Shown: one piece after another, positions 1-6,789 of the stretch
How positions within the stretch are numbered: the first letter of the stretch is position 1
How the letters are laid out: every line of letters starts with the position of its first letter
From: an uncultured Planctomycetales bacterium
GTDB lineage: Bacteria > Planctomycetota > Planctomycetia > Pirellulales > S012-138
Assembly: GCA_937982665.1 (NCBI GenBank)
Contig: CALJLD010000162.1
Span: 1-15,368 of the forward strand
Reading direction: 5' to 3'
Length of the DNA: 15,368 nt
Program-made: the position numbers and the translations under genes
The notes under the pieces: generated by a model
What the model was told of the DNA's origin: nothing
The model's database searches: none
Seen by the model: the letters and a program-made list of their open reading frames with translations, nothing else

Positions 1-330
1 GCGGTCATTACCATGGCGGGAGTTCAAGGCAAACCGCTGCGTGGCTACATGGTTCGCAAAGAAGCCAAAGGCCATGGGCTGAAGAAGTACATTGAAGGGC
101 CGGTGACAGAAGGCGAAGAAGTTGTCATTGTTGAGGATGTTGTCACAACCGGCGGATCCTCATTGACGGCAATCGAGCGTTGCGAAGAAGCCGGTTTGAA
201 GATTCGCGAAGTGATCGCGATCATTGATCGCTTGCAGGGCGGCCGCGAAGCGTTTGAAAACGCCGGCTACAAATTCAGCAGCTTGTTGACCATTCGCGAG
301 TTGGGCGTGGAGCCGCTGCCGGTCGGCTAG
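1..330 (+). CDS. pyrE: Orotate phosphoribosyltransferase, 3' part
   Basis: This is the C-terminal 109 residues of a protein whose start lies left of the window; the frame is open from base 1. It should convert orotate and PRPP to orotidine 5'-phosphate in the cytoplasm, a late step of pyrimidine synthesis. The visible part contains the family's RKExKxHGxxKxIEG stretch (about nt 55-100), whose Lys and His line the active site of PyrE. It also has the PRPP-binding loop VEDVVTTGGS (about nt 130-162), followed by the typical IIDRxxGG turn. Bacterial PyrE proteins are usually about 200 residues, so roughly half is present. The ATG at 13 is an internal Met and should not be taken as the start. The next gene follows on the same strand after 36 bp and may be cotranscribed. 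Confidence 0.93.
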   Translation, partial: AVITMAGVQGKPLRGYMVRKEAKGHGLKKYIEGPVTEGEEVVIVEDVVTTGGSSLTAIERCEEAGLKIREVIAIIDRLQGGREAFENAGYKFSSLLTIRELGVEPLPVG

Positions 331-366
331 CCAGTTTTGGATTCAGTTGGGAATGGACTCCCGCGA

Positions 367-1059
367 ATGGAATTCTCACTGCATCGCGAACTCAAAGAGC
401 GTTACGCAACCAGCGATGATGCGGACGTTGAAGTTCGTCACGGCGCGTATCGAGTCGACGTGGTCCGTGGCCGTGAACTGGTCGAGATCCAGCATTCCGG
501 TCTGTCGGCCATTCGCCGCAAAGTCGAAGAGTTGTTGGCGACGCATAAAGTTCGCGTCGTCAAGCCGCTGGTGACCGCCAAACTGCTTGTTAAGCGCAAA
601 CGCAAATCGGGCCCTGTGGTCGATCGGCGGTGGAGCCCGAAGCGGCAAACGCTGATCGATGCGTTTGACGAGTTGGTTTCGTTCGCGCGATTGTTGCCGC
701 ACAAGCGCTTGACGATGGAAATTGTCCCGGTGGTTGTGGAGGAATGGCGGCGTCCGGGACACGGCCGCAGACGGCGGCGGCGCGACAATGATTTCGTGAT
801 TGAAGATCGAGTTCTTATCGAGACGGAATCGCCGGTTGAAATTGTCAAACCTGCTGACATGTTGCGTCTGTTGCCGGAACCGCCCCCGCGCGAGTTTGAT
901 ACGGCGGAACTTGCCAATCACTTGGGCGTAAAACGCTGGATCGCGCAGCGAATTGCCTATTGCCTGCGCGAGTCAGGCGTAGTTCGGCAGGTGGGAAAAC
1001 GGGGCAATGCATTGGTCTATCGTCTGGCCGTTCGCAATAGCCGCCCCAAAGCCGCTTGA
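367..1059 (+). CDS. Uncharacterised CoiA-like nuclease-fold protein with C-terminal winged helix
   Basis: The product is 230 residues from ATG 367; a TTG at 337 would add ten residues, and neither start has a good SD. I do not recognise a named family. Residues 25-44 read H-x5-D-x8-E-I-Q-x-S (His25, Asp31, Glu40, Gln42, Ser44), followed by a helix with two Arg and a Lys. This D...ExQ.S layout matches the variant PD-(D/E)XK core of competence protein CoiA and related nucleases, in which Gln replaces the usual Lys. A very basic patch (about 137-148, six Arg in a row) follows. Residues 177-225 look like a winged helix (TAELANHLGV recognition-type helix-turn-helix, then a basic wing ending VYRLA). 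Together these suggest a DNA-binding or DNA-cleaving protein. This is inferred from motif spacing, with no match seen. Coupling to pyrE is by position only. Confidence 0.75.
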   Translation: MEFSLHRELKERYATSDDADVEVRHGAYRVDVVRGRELVEIQHSGLSAIRRKVEELLATHKVRVVKPLVTAKLLVKRKRKSGPVVDRRWSPKRQTLIDAFDELVSFARLLPHKRLTMEIVPVVVEEWRRPGHGRRRRRRDNDFVIEDRVLIETESPVEIVKPADMLRLLPEPPPREFDTAELANHLGVKRWIAQRIAYCLRESGVVRQVGKRGNALVYRLAVRNSRPKAA

Positions 1060-1183
1060 TGGCGAGCGCCACCAAAACGTACATGGCCACGGCGAAGCGA
1101 AACTGTAGCGCACGTTCGTCCTGGTCGACGCCAGCCGCGCCAATCGATCGCCAATTTGCCTAGCTGCTTCACCAATCGCCAGG

Positions 1184-2374
1184 CTATTCGCCAGCGCTGC
1201 GTTTGCCGCTGAGCAGCTTTTCCAGCTCTTGTTCCAGGACCGCACCACGTGCTTGCGTAGTGATGACTTTGCCTTCCTGGTCAACCAGCACCGGGAACGG
1301 AATGGCATTCACTCCGTACTTTTTGGCCATGGGATGGCCATCGTCATAAAGATTGGTCCAGGGGATTTGGTTCTCGGCAAGGTAAGTCTTCAAGGCGTCC
1401 ACATCGCGATCCAGACTGATGCCGACGACTTCGAAGCCTTTCTCGTGATATTTCTCGTAGGCCTTTTTCACGTTGGGCATTTCCGCGATGCACGGACCGC
1501 ACCAGGTGGCCCAAAAGTCAACAAGGACAACTTTGCCGCGATAGGCCGTCCAATCGAACGGGAAGCCATCAACGGACGTCCCTTCGATCTCAAGCGTTTC
1601 GCCAACCAGTTCGCTGGTATCGGCGCCAGGCTTCTTAAGAATTCGCTTGGCATACGATTGCATCTCGCGGTCACTGCTCTTGGCGAAGAGTTCACCAAAC
1701 TTGTCAAACAAACCGCCGCGCGCTTCCGCGTCATCAATGCTGTTGATCAAGCCGATGGTTTCCGACGCAAGCCGCAGATGAATACTGGAAAGCTCGTTGT
1801 CTGACAGGTAGGTCTCCAAGTCTCCCAACAACTGGGCAACTTCATCCGTTGTCGCCTGCAAATTGCGGGCGACCAGGACTCGCTGTTCCAGCAAGTGCAG
1901 CTTGCAGCGGTCCGCGATTGATGCTTGCGAATCGTCTTTCAGCCTGGCGGCCCAATCCATCAGCCTGGCGTCCGATTCGTCATCGCCCAACACGGCGCGT
2001 TCGTGCAGCGTGTCAAACAAAGACAAAGCCGCGACTACGCGCTGCTCATCGTTCGGCTCGCCTTTGAGGACTCGTTCGGCCGCTTCGACAATCGCTTCGC
2101 CAAAACCCTCACGGCGACGAATGGTTTCCGGACGGCTGCGCATTCTCTCCAGGTATTTGACGAGTTGTTCGACATTGGCTTCTTTGGGTGCCAGATACGG
2201 GTTGCCGCTGATGTCCAATTCCGGGATGGCTTCTTGCGCGGACTTGTCATCTTGCTGAGTGGCGCCTTGTTTGGATTGCTGATCCTGCGAAACGGCCACC
2301 CCAGCAAACACGATCAACACGCATAACGAACTCAGCCACATCGCCTTGCCAAGCATCGAATTGCAGCAACGCAT
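1184..2374 (-). CDS. Exported TlpA-like thioredoxin-domain protein
   Basis: A 396-residue protein. I chose ATG 2374 because GGAG lies 6 nt upstream (2381-2384) and it places a signal peptide at the start (basic head, hydrophobic core about residues 11-28, then SQDQQ). The open frame runs up to 2641, but the added residues look non-coding. Residues 45-255 are a charged, helical region without a known motif, common in planctomycete TlpA proteins. Residues 258-390 form a TlpA/AhpC-TSA thioredoxin fold with the redox pair W-C292-G-P-C295 and the cis-proline at Pro359 (NAIPFP). It probably reduces or resolves disulfides outside the cytoplasm, with an unknown partner. It is downstream of the SDR gene with a 169-bp gap, so cotranscription is uncertain. 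It converges on the pyrE-side genes, leaving 124 bp (1060-1183) in which I see no gene or clear terminator. Confidence 0.9.
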   Translation of the reverse strand: MRCCNSMLGKAMWLSSLCVLIVFAGVAVSQDQQSKQGATQQDDKSAQEAIPELDISGNPYLAPKEANVEQLVKYLERMRSRPETIRRREGFGEAIVEAAERVLKGEPNDEQRVVAALSLFDTLHERAVLGDDESDARLMDWAARLKDDSQASIADRCKLHLLEQRVLVARNLQATTDEVAQLLGDLETYLSDNELSSIHLRLASETIGLINSIDDAEARGGLFDKFGELFAKSSDREMQSYAKRILKKPGADTSELVGETLEIEGTSVDGFPFDWTAYRGKVVLVDFWATWCGPCIAEMPNVKKAYEKYHEKGFEVVGISLDRDVDALKTYLAENQIPWTNLYDDGHPMAKKYGVNAIPFPVLVDQEGKVITTQARGAVLEQELEKLLSGKRSAGE

Positions 2375-2543
2375 CTGTCTCTCCAAATATCCTGTGAGAT
2401 TGTTCGGCTCGGCGGTGAACCGGTGTTTGCAAACCGTCCCAACAACGTACCGCGCCGCTAACGATTCAAGCAAGCAAAAGCGACCAAAGCAGGACTTTCT
2501 GACGGATTCGGCGGTGCAAAGTTCCCAGTAATTGGCGCGAACG

Positions 2544-3293
2544 TCAAACTTCTCCGCCAGCGATGGAACGGCCGCCGTCCACCGGCAGGCAGACGCCTGT
2601 GACAAAGTCATTTTCCAGAAAGAACGCCACAGCTTGTGCAACGTGGTGCGGCTCGCCGGCGCGTTTTAACAACGTGGCGTTGATTGTCGTTTCGCGTTCA
2701 GCTTCACTCATGGCGTCCGGAAGCATGACCGGCCCCGGCAGAATGGCGTTGACGCGAACGCGGGGATTCCGTGCGGCCAACTCCACGGCAAGACTTCGCG
2801 TCATGGCAGGGATGGCGCCCTTGGAGGGGAAGTACGCGGCATAGTCAAGGTAAGGCCGCGCGATGGCCCAGTCGCCAATGTTCACAATAACACCGCCGGT
2901 TTCCTGCTGCACCATCTGCAGGCCGGCCTGCTGACAGCACAGAAATGTACCCAAAGCGTTGATCTCGAAGTGCCGACGAACATCCTCGGCGGTGACCTCC
3001 TCCAACAGCTTGCTTTCCCAGATGGCCGATGTATTGACCAGCACGTCAATACGGCCGAACTCGTCCAACGTTTGCTCAAACAGCTTGCGAACATCCTTTT
3101 CCTGGCTGATGTCCGCGGCAATTGCAATTGCATTTCGGCCGGCGCTTGTCAGCTCGGCGACAGTTTGCTCGGCGTGGTCCATTGACGAATGAGCATGAAC
3201 AACGACAGCGTAACCGCGCTCCGCCAAGTCACGAACGACCACGTTGCCAATCCGCGGTGCGCCGCTGCCGGTGACGAGTGCGACGGGAATCAT
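2544..3293 (-). CDS. Short-chain dehydrogenase/reductase, pteridine-reductase-like
   Basis: The protein has 249 residues from ATG 3293, a start that puts the Rossmann strand immediately at the N-terminus as usual; a GTG at 3374 would add 27 residues. The dinucleotide motif is TGSGAPRIG (8-16), followed by VHAHSS after the second strand, resembling the NADPH-selective HxHRS of PTR1/FolM. NTSA (87-90) stands in for NNAG. The classical catalytic Ser is replaced by Asp141, with Tyr154 and Lys158 at +13 and +17. This is the Asp-Tyr-Lys spacing of pteridine reductase 1 (D181, Y194, K198). The C-terminal PVDGG is typical of SDRs. Likely activity is NADPH-dependent reduction of a pterin or similar carbonyl/imine. 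The substrate is inference, and many such genes are annotated as 3-oxoacyl-ACP reductase. It lies 124 bp downstream of the ferredoxin on the same strand. Confidence 0.87.
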   Translation of the reverse strand: MIPVALVTGSGAPRIGNVVVRDLAERGYAVVVHAHSSMDHAEQTVAELTSAGRNAIAIAADISQEKDVRKLFEQTLDEFGRIDVLVNTSAIWESKLLEEVTAEDVRRHFEINALGTFLCCQQAGLQMVQQETGGVIVNIGDWAIARPYLDYAAYFPSKGAIPAMTRSLAVELAARNPRVRVNAILPGPVMLPDAMSEAERETTINATLLKRAGEPHHVAQAVAFFLENDFVTGVCLPVDGGRSIAGGEV

Positions 3294-3308
3294 GGCGAAC
3301 ACTTCGCG

Positions 3309-3338
3309 TTTGTTGAAGGCAAGTTTGTTGAAGGCAAG
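3309..3338. repeat. Perfect 15-bp tandem duplication
   Basis: Two head-to-tail copies of TTTGTTGAAGGCAAG occupy 3309-3323 and 3324-3338. They lie just upstream of the chosen ATG of the SDR gene. If translation began at the GTG at 3374 they would encode LAFNK twice on the minus strand. The unit length keeps any frame. It looks like a recent slippage event in a leader or dispensable N-terminal extension. Confidence 0.9.
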
Positions 3339-3417
3339 GAGGTCTCTGACGGCAAGGAACGTGCCCCTGGTCACAAGTTCAAGATGCCGCTATTGCAGAG
3401 CGAGCTTGACGCTGCGG

Positions 3418-3774
3418 CTATTTATCAACCCAGACCGGTGGCGGTTCGATTTCCTGCGCCGGCTCACCGCCGGCATCCGCTCGACCACTGCCTTCCAATC
3501 GACTGATTGCACGCACACTCATGTCATGATCGCAGGCAATTTGGCAACTTAGTCGCACGCCGGAAAGCTCACGCGCGGCCAACAGGTCTTTTTCCGCCTG
3601 GGTGATCTTATCGGGCTCGCCGGAAATGAATTCAACGCGACACGTCGTGCACTTCGCGTTGCCGGCACAAGCGTGCAGTTGGTCCACGCCAGCCTCTTCC
3701 TTCATCGCCAATACCAAGCGTTTACCGGCAGGTACGTCGAATTCGCCATAATTCTCTACCGTCAGTTTCGGCAT
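3418..3774 (-). CDS. 2Fe-2S ferredoxin
   Basis: A 118-residue plant/bacterial-type [2Fe-2S] ferredoxin that carries single electrons in the cytoplasm. The cluster ligands are visible as C36-x5-C42-x2-C45 (CAGNAKCTTC) and C77 (LSCQ); an extra Cys81 follows. The beta-grasp start (PKLTVENYG) and the acidic helix region are normal. A Pro/Glu/Gly-rich tail (about 93-118) extends beyond the usual end. ATG 3774 has GGGA with 7 nt spacing. It is the first gene of the leftward set, 124 bp before the SDR, which hints that it could feed or share a pathway with that reductase. The redox partner cannot be read from the sequence. uvsE diverges from it across 138 bp. Confidence 0.92.
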   Translation of the reverse strand: MPKLTVENYGEFDVPAGKRLVLAMKEEAGVDQLHACAGNAKCTTCRVEFISGEPDKITQAEKDLLAARELSGVRLSCQIACDHDMSVRAISRLEGSGRADAGGEPAQEIEPPPVWVDK

Positions 3775-3912
3775 GATTTATTCCCGCAAGGTTAAGTTTG
3801 TGAATCTGGCTCAGCTTACCGCACGAAAAAGTAAAGGACCAGAGTGCCGTACTGATGAAAGCCGCGGGGTCTTTACGTCCGCGGAGACTTAATCCCTTCC
3901 CGGAAATCAAGA

Positions 3913-4875
3913 TTGCGAACCTCAAGGAACAACAGGCATCGAGGCGGAAAGCTTCGCCTGGGATTGTGCTGCGCATTTCGCGAGCAGCCGATCAAGTTTC
4001 GCACAACGACGGCAGCGGCGATCTCGCGGTTGAGTCGATCAGATGCCTTGGCAAAAATCTCCGCACTGTGTTCGCACAATGCCGAATCATTGCTGGCCGC
4101 CCAACAATTCTGCGCGACCCACGGGATCGGCTGTTTCCGCATTAACAGTCAAATCCTGCCACTCAAGACACATCCACAACACGGCTATTGCATGAGCGAG
4201 TTGCCAGAAGGCGACGCGGTCATTGGGCAATTCAAGCAGTGTCATGAGTTCTCATTGCAGCACAACCTGCGCACCTGCTTTCACCCGGATCAGTTCGTTG
4301 TTTTGAATTCCCAAGACCCCGGCATCGTTGAGTCTTCGCTCCGCGAACTGGAGTATCAATGCGAAGTTGCGGAGTGGGTGGGCGCGGATGTAGTGAATAT
4401 CCATGGCGGCGGAGCATACGGCAACAAGGCCAAAGCGCTGGCCGATTTCGCGAAAAACCTTGGCCGTCTCTCGTCTCGAGCACGTAAACGCGTCACGGTG
4501 GAGAACGACGACCGGATCTATACGCCAGCAGATCTGCTGCCGACATGTGAAGCACATGCCATTCCTCTTGTTTACGACGTGCATCACCACCGTTGCAATG
4601 CCGATGGACTCTCGGTGCGGGAAGCGACCGAACGAGCAATAGCAACTTGGGATCGAGAGCCGCTGTTTCACATTTCGAGCCCCATCGAAAGCTGGAATGG
4701 TCCCAAGCCACAGCGGCATCATGATTATGTCAACGTGCGGGACTTTCCCGAGTGCTGGATCAGCCTGGACGCCACGGTGGAAGTGGAAGCCAAGGCGAAG
4801 GAACTTGCCGTGCTGAAGTTGAAGCTCGCTTTGAGCGCGAAGCGAAGACGGCTGGCGAATTGTGCCAACTCTTGA
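3913..4875 (+). CDS. uvsE: UV DNA damage endonuclease
   Basis: A 320-residue TIM-barrel endonuclease that nicks DNA 5' of UV photoproducts and some other lesions, starting an alternative excision repair route. Family signatures appear in order: RLGLCC (15-20), FRINSQILP (75-83), HPDQ (124-127, metal His), NIHGGG (162-167, metal His164), VENDD (196-200, metal Glu197), YDVHHHR (221-227, Asp222 and His), HISSP (253-257), RHHDYV (268-273) and a C-terminal acidic/Lys segment. The usual length is about 300 residues. There is no in-frame ATG or GTG upstream of RLGLCC after the stop at 3856-3858, so the best start is TTG 3913, with GGAA 7 nt upstream. It stands alone, divergent from the ferredoxin and ending 11 bp from the convergent small membrane gene. 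Confidence 0.95.
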   Translation: MRTSRNNRHRGGKLRLGLCCAFREQPIKFRTTTAAAISRLSRSDALAKISALCSHNAESLLAAQQFCATHGIGCFRINSQILPLKTHPQHGYCMSELPEGDAVIGQFKQCHEFSLQHNLRTCFHPDQFVVLNSQDPGIVESSLRELEYQCEVAEWVGADVVNIHGGGAYGNKAKALADFAKNLGRLSSRARKRVTVENDDRIYTPADLLPTCEAHAIPLVYDVHHHRCNADGLSVREATERAIATWDREPLFHISSPIESWNGPKPQRHHDYVNVRDFPECWISLDATVEVEAKAKELAVLKLKLALSAKRRRLANCANS

Positions 4876-4886
4876 AGCCCGTCAAT

Positions 4887-5186
4887 TCATTGTTGCGGCG
4901 GGGCATTCGTTCCGGACTCTATAGTCGCCGGTTCACCCGGATCCCGTTCGATGATCGCATGCCCCACTTTTCCGCAACTTGGGCAGCCGGCGATTGTGTG
5001 CTTCGTTCCCATTGCCGCCACGCGAACGATTCCCGCTTCCGCTGCAGGGCGGTGAGCGTTGCACGCAGCACAACGAATCCGCCAACCGGGCGCATAGCCG
5101 CCAAACTTCTTGAGGAAGAACGAGAGCACAAGCAGGAATCCAATTAGTCCGCCAGTGCTAACGGTAATCCAAAGTCCTGTGTTCAT
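4887..5186 (-). CDS. Small membrane-anchored double-CxxC (zinc-ribbon-like) protein
   Basis: A 99-residue protein I cannot assign to a named family. Residues 5-25 form one hydrophobic membrane segment (Gly-rich, ending LSFFLKKFG). A compact domain with C39-x2-C42 and C68-x2-C71, separated by 25 residues, suggests a zinc ribbon or rubredoxin-like knuckle. The domain follows KK, so by the positive-inside rule it probably faces the cytoplasm. The tail is acidic and Pro-rich. There is no SD before ATG 5186. It is more likely real than a shadow because the two metal-type knuckles and the transmembrane segment occur together and nothing else is coded here. It converges on uvsE with 11 bp between stops. 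Confidence 0.68.
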   Translation of the reverse strand: MNTGLWITVSTGGLIGFLLVLSFFLKKFGGYAPGWRIRCAACNAHRPAAEAGIVRVAAMGTKHTIAGCPSCGKVGHAIIERDPGEPATIESGTNAPPQQ

Positions 5187-5467
5187 TTGATTAGGAGAGA
5201 GTTAGGTGGCCATTGCTGATTCGATCAGAAACACAACTTGGCATCGCGACACTCAATAAGCTAGTTCGCCGGCAGTTGAGAAATCTCGCTGATTTCCACC
5301 CCCGTTATCTGTTAATCCGCCAATCGTAGTCGGCGGCTCGATTTGGCACTGCACCAGTCCAAAAGAACGAAAAAAATGTCCCCGCTCTCCGCCGCATTGC
5401 GGTCCAGAAGCAGTGCTAGCAAGGCGCTGTTCAAGACCAACTAACACTCAATGTACGGAGAAATCAA

Positions 5468-6454
5468 ATGAAACGCCTTCTTGTTTTTGTGGCGGTGCTC
5501 GCCTTTGTTTCTGTATCGACTAAGGTCAGCCAAGCCCAAGATTTGTGGGCTGGCGGCCAATCGTTGCCTGGAACGTTCCGGACTGATCGGCAACCTGATG
5601 GAATCAGTTGCGGTCCAACTTGCTGCCGGATGGTATTGAATTACTACGGGATCAGCGCCGGGGTCGGACCTCTCAAAACGGATGCGGGTACGCGTTGGTT
5701 CCAATCAGGAAATAGGTCCTTCGGTATGACATTGCCATCAGGGATTGAACGCGCGCTCGAGCGCAATGGAGTTGGTGCGACGATCTACAACGGCAACTTG
5801 TCAAACATCGTGGATCTGATTAAGCAGAATCGGCCACCAATTCTCTTGGTCCGCAGTGGGGCGGAGACATGGCACTATGTCGTGGCTATTGGATACTCAA
5901 ACGGGACTGACAAAATCCAAATTGCTGACCCTGGCACAGGCCAAAAAACGTGGCTTTCCGGGAGGGCGCTGGATTTGGGTTGGACATTCTCCGGTGATTA
6001 CTACGGACAGAACCGATACCAGGGCGCGGACTGCAAATTCTGCTCCGGCGGCTGGTGGACTGAGAAGTATACCGGCTTCAAGACGAAATGTGCGACTTGT
6101 AACGGGAAAGGCCGATTCCCGGACTACGCGCGAAAAGCCGTTGAGACGGCGGGAGTTTCCGGGCACACCATGATCGTCCCCGACCGTGCAAGTTCGAGCG
6201 GCTTAGCGACCTACAAGATTTGGATTGAGAACCCGACGAAAAACCGTGTGAGCTTCAAACTAAATGGGTCTAAACACCAGCTAGAGCCAAACCAGACAAA
6301 GTGGTTCTCGCGGGTGGGAAACTCCGATTTCAATATTGAATTTGACTGGAGTTTCCAGGAGGGGTACCAAAAGCGCGGCTTTCGCCTGACTGCGGGTCGC
6401 CGTCATTTCTTCAAGATTGAAGGTAATGGATTGAATTTCTATCACCGCGAGTAG
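5468..6454 (+). CDS. Exported C39-like cysteine peptidase with embedded DnaJ-type CxxC finger
   Basis: A 328-residue protein starting at ATG 5468 with GGAG 7 nt upstream. Residues 1-24 are a signal peptide (KRLL head, hydrophobic core, SQAQ cleavage region). Residues about 38-175 are a papain-fold C39-like domain. Gln42 sits six residues before Cys48 (oxyanion Gln and nucleophile in SCGPTCC), with His136 (WHYVVAIGY) and Asp154 (IADPGTG) completing a Cys-His-Asp set. The DPGTG context is typical of bacteriocin-processing C39 and its non-bacteriocin relatives. Residues 189-215 then carry CKFC...CATCNGKG, resembling two DnaJ zinc-finger motifs. Residues 245-328 look beta-rich and are unassigned. 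It likely cleaves or binds peptides outside the cytoplasm; the substrate is unknown. A strong terminator follows, so it appears monocistronic. Roughly 280 bp of non-coding sequence precede it (5187-5467), with no convincing promoter. Confidence 0.85.
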   Translation: MKRLLVFVAVLAFVSVSTKVSQAQDLWAGGQSLPGTFRTDRQPDGISCGPTCCRMVLNYYGISAGVGPLKTDAGTRWFQSGNRSFGMTLPSGIERALERNGVGATIYNGNLSNIVDLIKQNRPPILLVRSGAETWHYVVAIGYSNGTDKIQIADPGTGQKTWLSGRALDLGWTFSGDYYGQNRYQGADCKFCSGGWWTEKYTGFKTKCATCNGKGRFPDYARKAVETAGVSGHTMIVPDRASSSGLATYKIWIENPTKNRVSFKLNGSKHQLEPNQTKWFSRVGNSDFNIEFDWSFQEGYQKRGFRLTAGRRHFFKIEGNGLNFYHRE

Positions 6455-6485
6455 GCGTTTGAGAGCTTGGGCTCCGTTCATATGC

Positions 6486-6526
6486 TCACCGGCTTTGTCT
6501 CTCGCAAAGCCGGTGATTTGCTTTTC
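6486..6526 (+). terminator. Intrinsic terminator after the C39-like gene
   Basis: The perfect 12-bp stem TCACCGGCTTTG (6486-6497) / CAAAGCCGGTGA (6505-6516) closes a 7-nt loop and is followed by a T-rich run (tttgctttt, to 6525). It starts 31 nt past the stop of the C39-like gene and should end its transcript, separating it from the LRR gene. Confidence 0.88.
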
Positions 6527-6687
6527 TTCGACCAGAGGTGGCGCGGCGCAAGTCGTCCTGCAAGCATCGCAACTGTGGACCGGACATAACCTTGCAAGTG
6601 CCGGAAAAGTCATGACTAAGCGGCGAACTCTTTTCGGCCCGGTTGAACCAAATCAAGCCGGTCGTGGCGGATGCTCGCAGCCTGTCG

Positions 6688-6693
6688 TATAAT
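6688..6693 (+). promoter_or_regulatory. Possible -10 box upstream of the LRR gene
   Basis: A perfect TATAAT lies about 97 nt before the LRR start and downstream of the terminator, where a new promoter is needed. The sequence 17 bp upstream (TGGCGG) is a poor -35, so the call rests on the -10 alone. Confidence 0.35.
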
Positions 6694-6789
6694 CAAGGAG
6701 TGCGTTCGATGAGGTGCCCGTCACGTCATCCTTTCGCACACGAATCGTGCCTGCCTTACTCATTCCCGCCTGAGTTGTTGGAGTTTCCC

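Larger units (their letters stand above)
6455..6789 (+). other. Intergenic region with terminator and possible promoter
   Basis: This 335-bp gap between the C39-like gene and the LRR gene holds the intrinsic terminator at 6486-6526 and a TATAAT hexamer at 6688-6693. A TTG at 6643 and an ATG at 6709 are in frame with the LRR gene, and AAGGAG precedes the 6709 ATG by 8 nt. Starting there would bury the signal peptide. I see no other gene. Confidence 0.6.

Noticed and set aside
845..1164. Minus-strand frame with a hydrophobic stretch (VAMYVLVALAIKRLW) near 1060-1100
   Set aside because: It begins after a stop at about 1162, overlaps the 3' end of the nuclease-like gene and has no start signal; the hydrophobic run may be chance.
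2375..2641. N-terminal extension of the TlpA-like protein to 2641
   Set aside because: It would overlap the SDR gene and push the signal peptide to residue 100. The SD and ATG at 2374 explain the start.
3862..3884. Two CCGCGG palindromes 11 bp apart in the uvsE leader
   Set aside because: Each is a 6-bp self-palindrome expected by chance at this GC; no further symmetry or repeat supports an operator.
5253..5447. 64-residue minus-strand frame in the gap before the C39-like gene
   Set aside because: No SD, no motif, and low-information composition; treated as non-coding.
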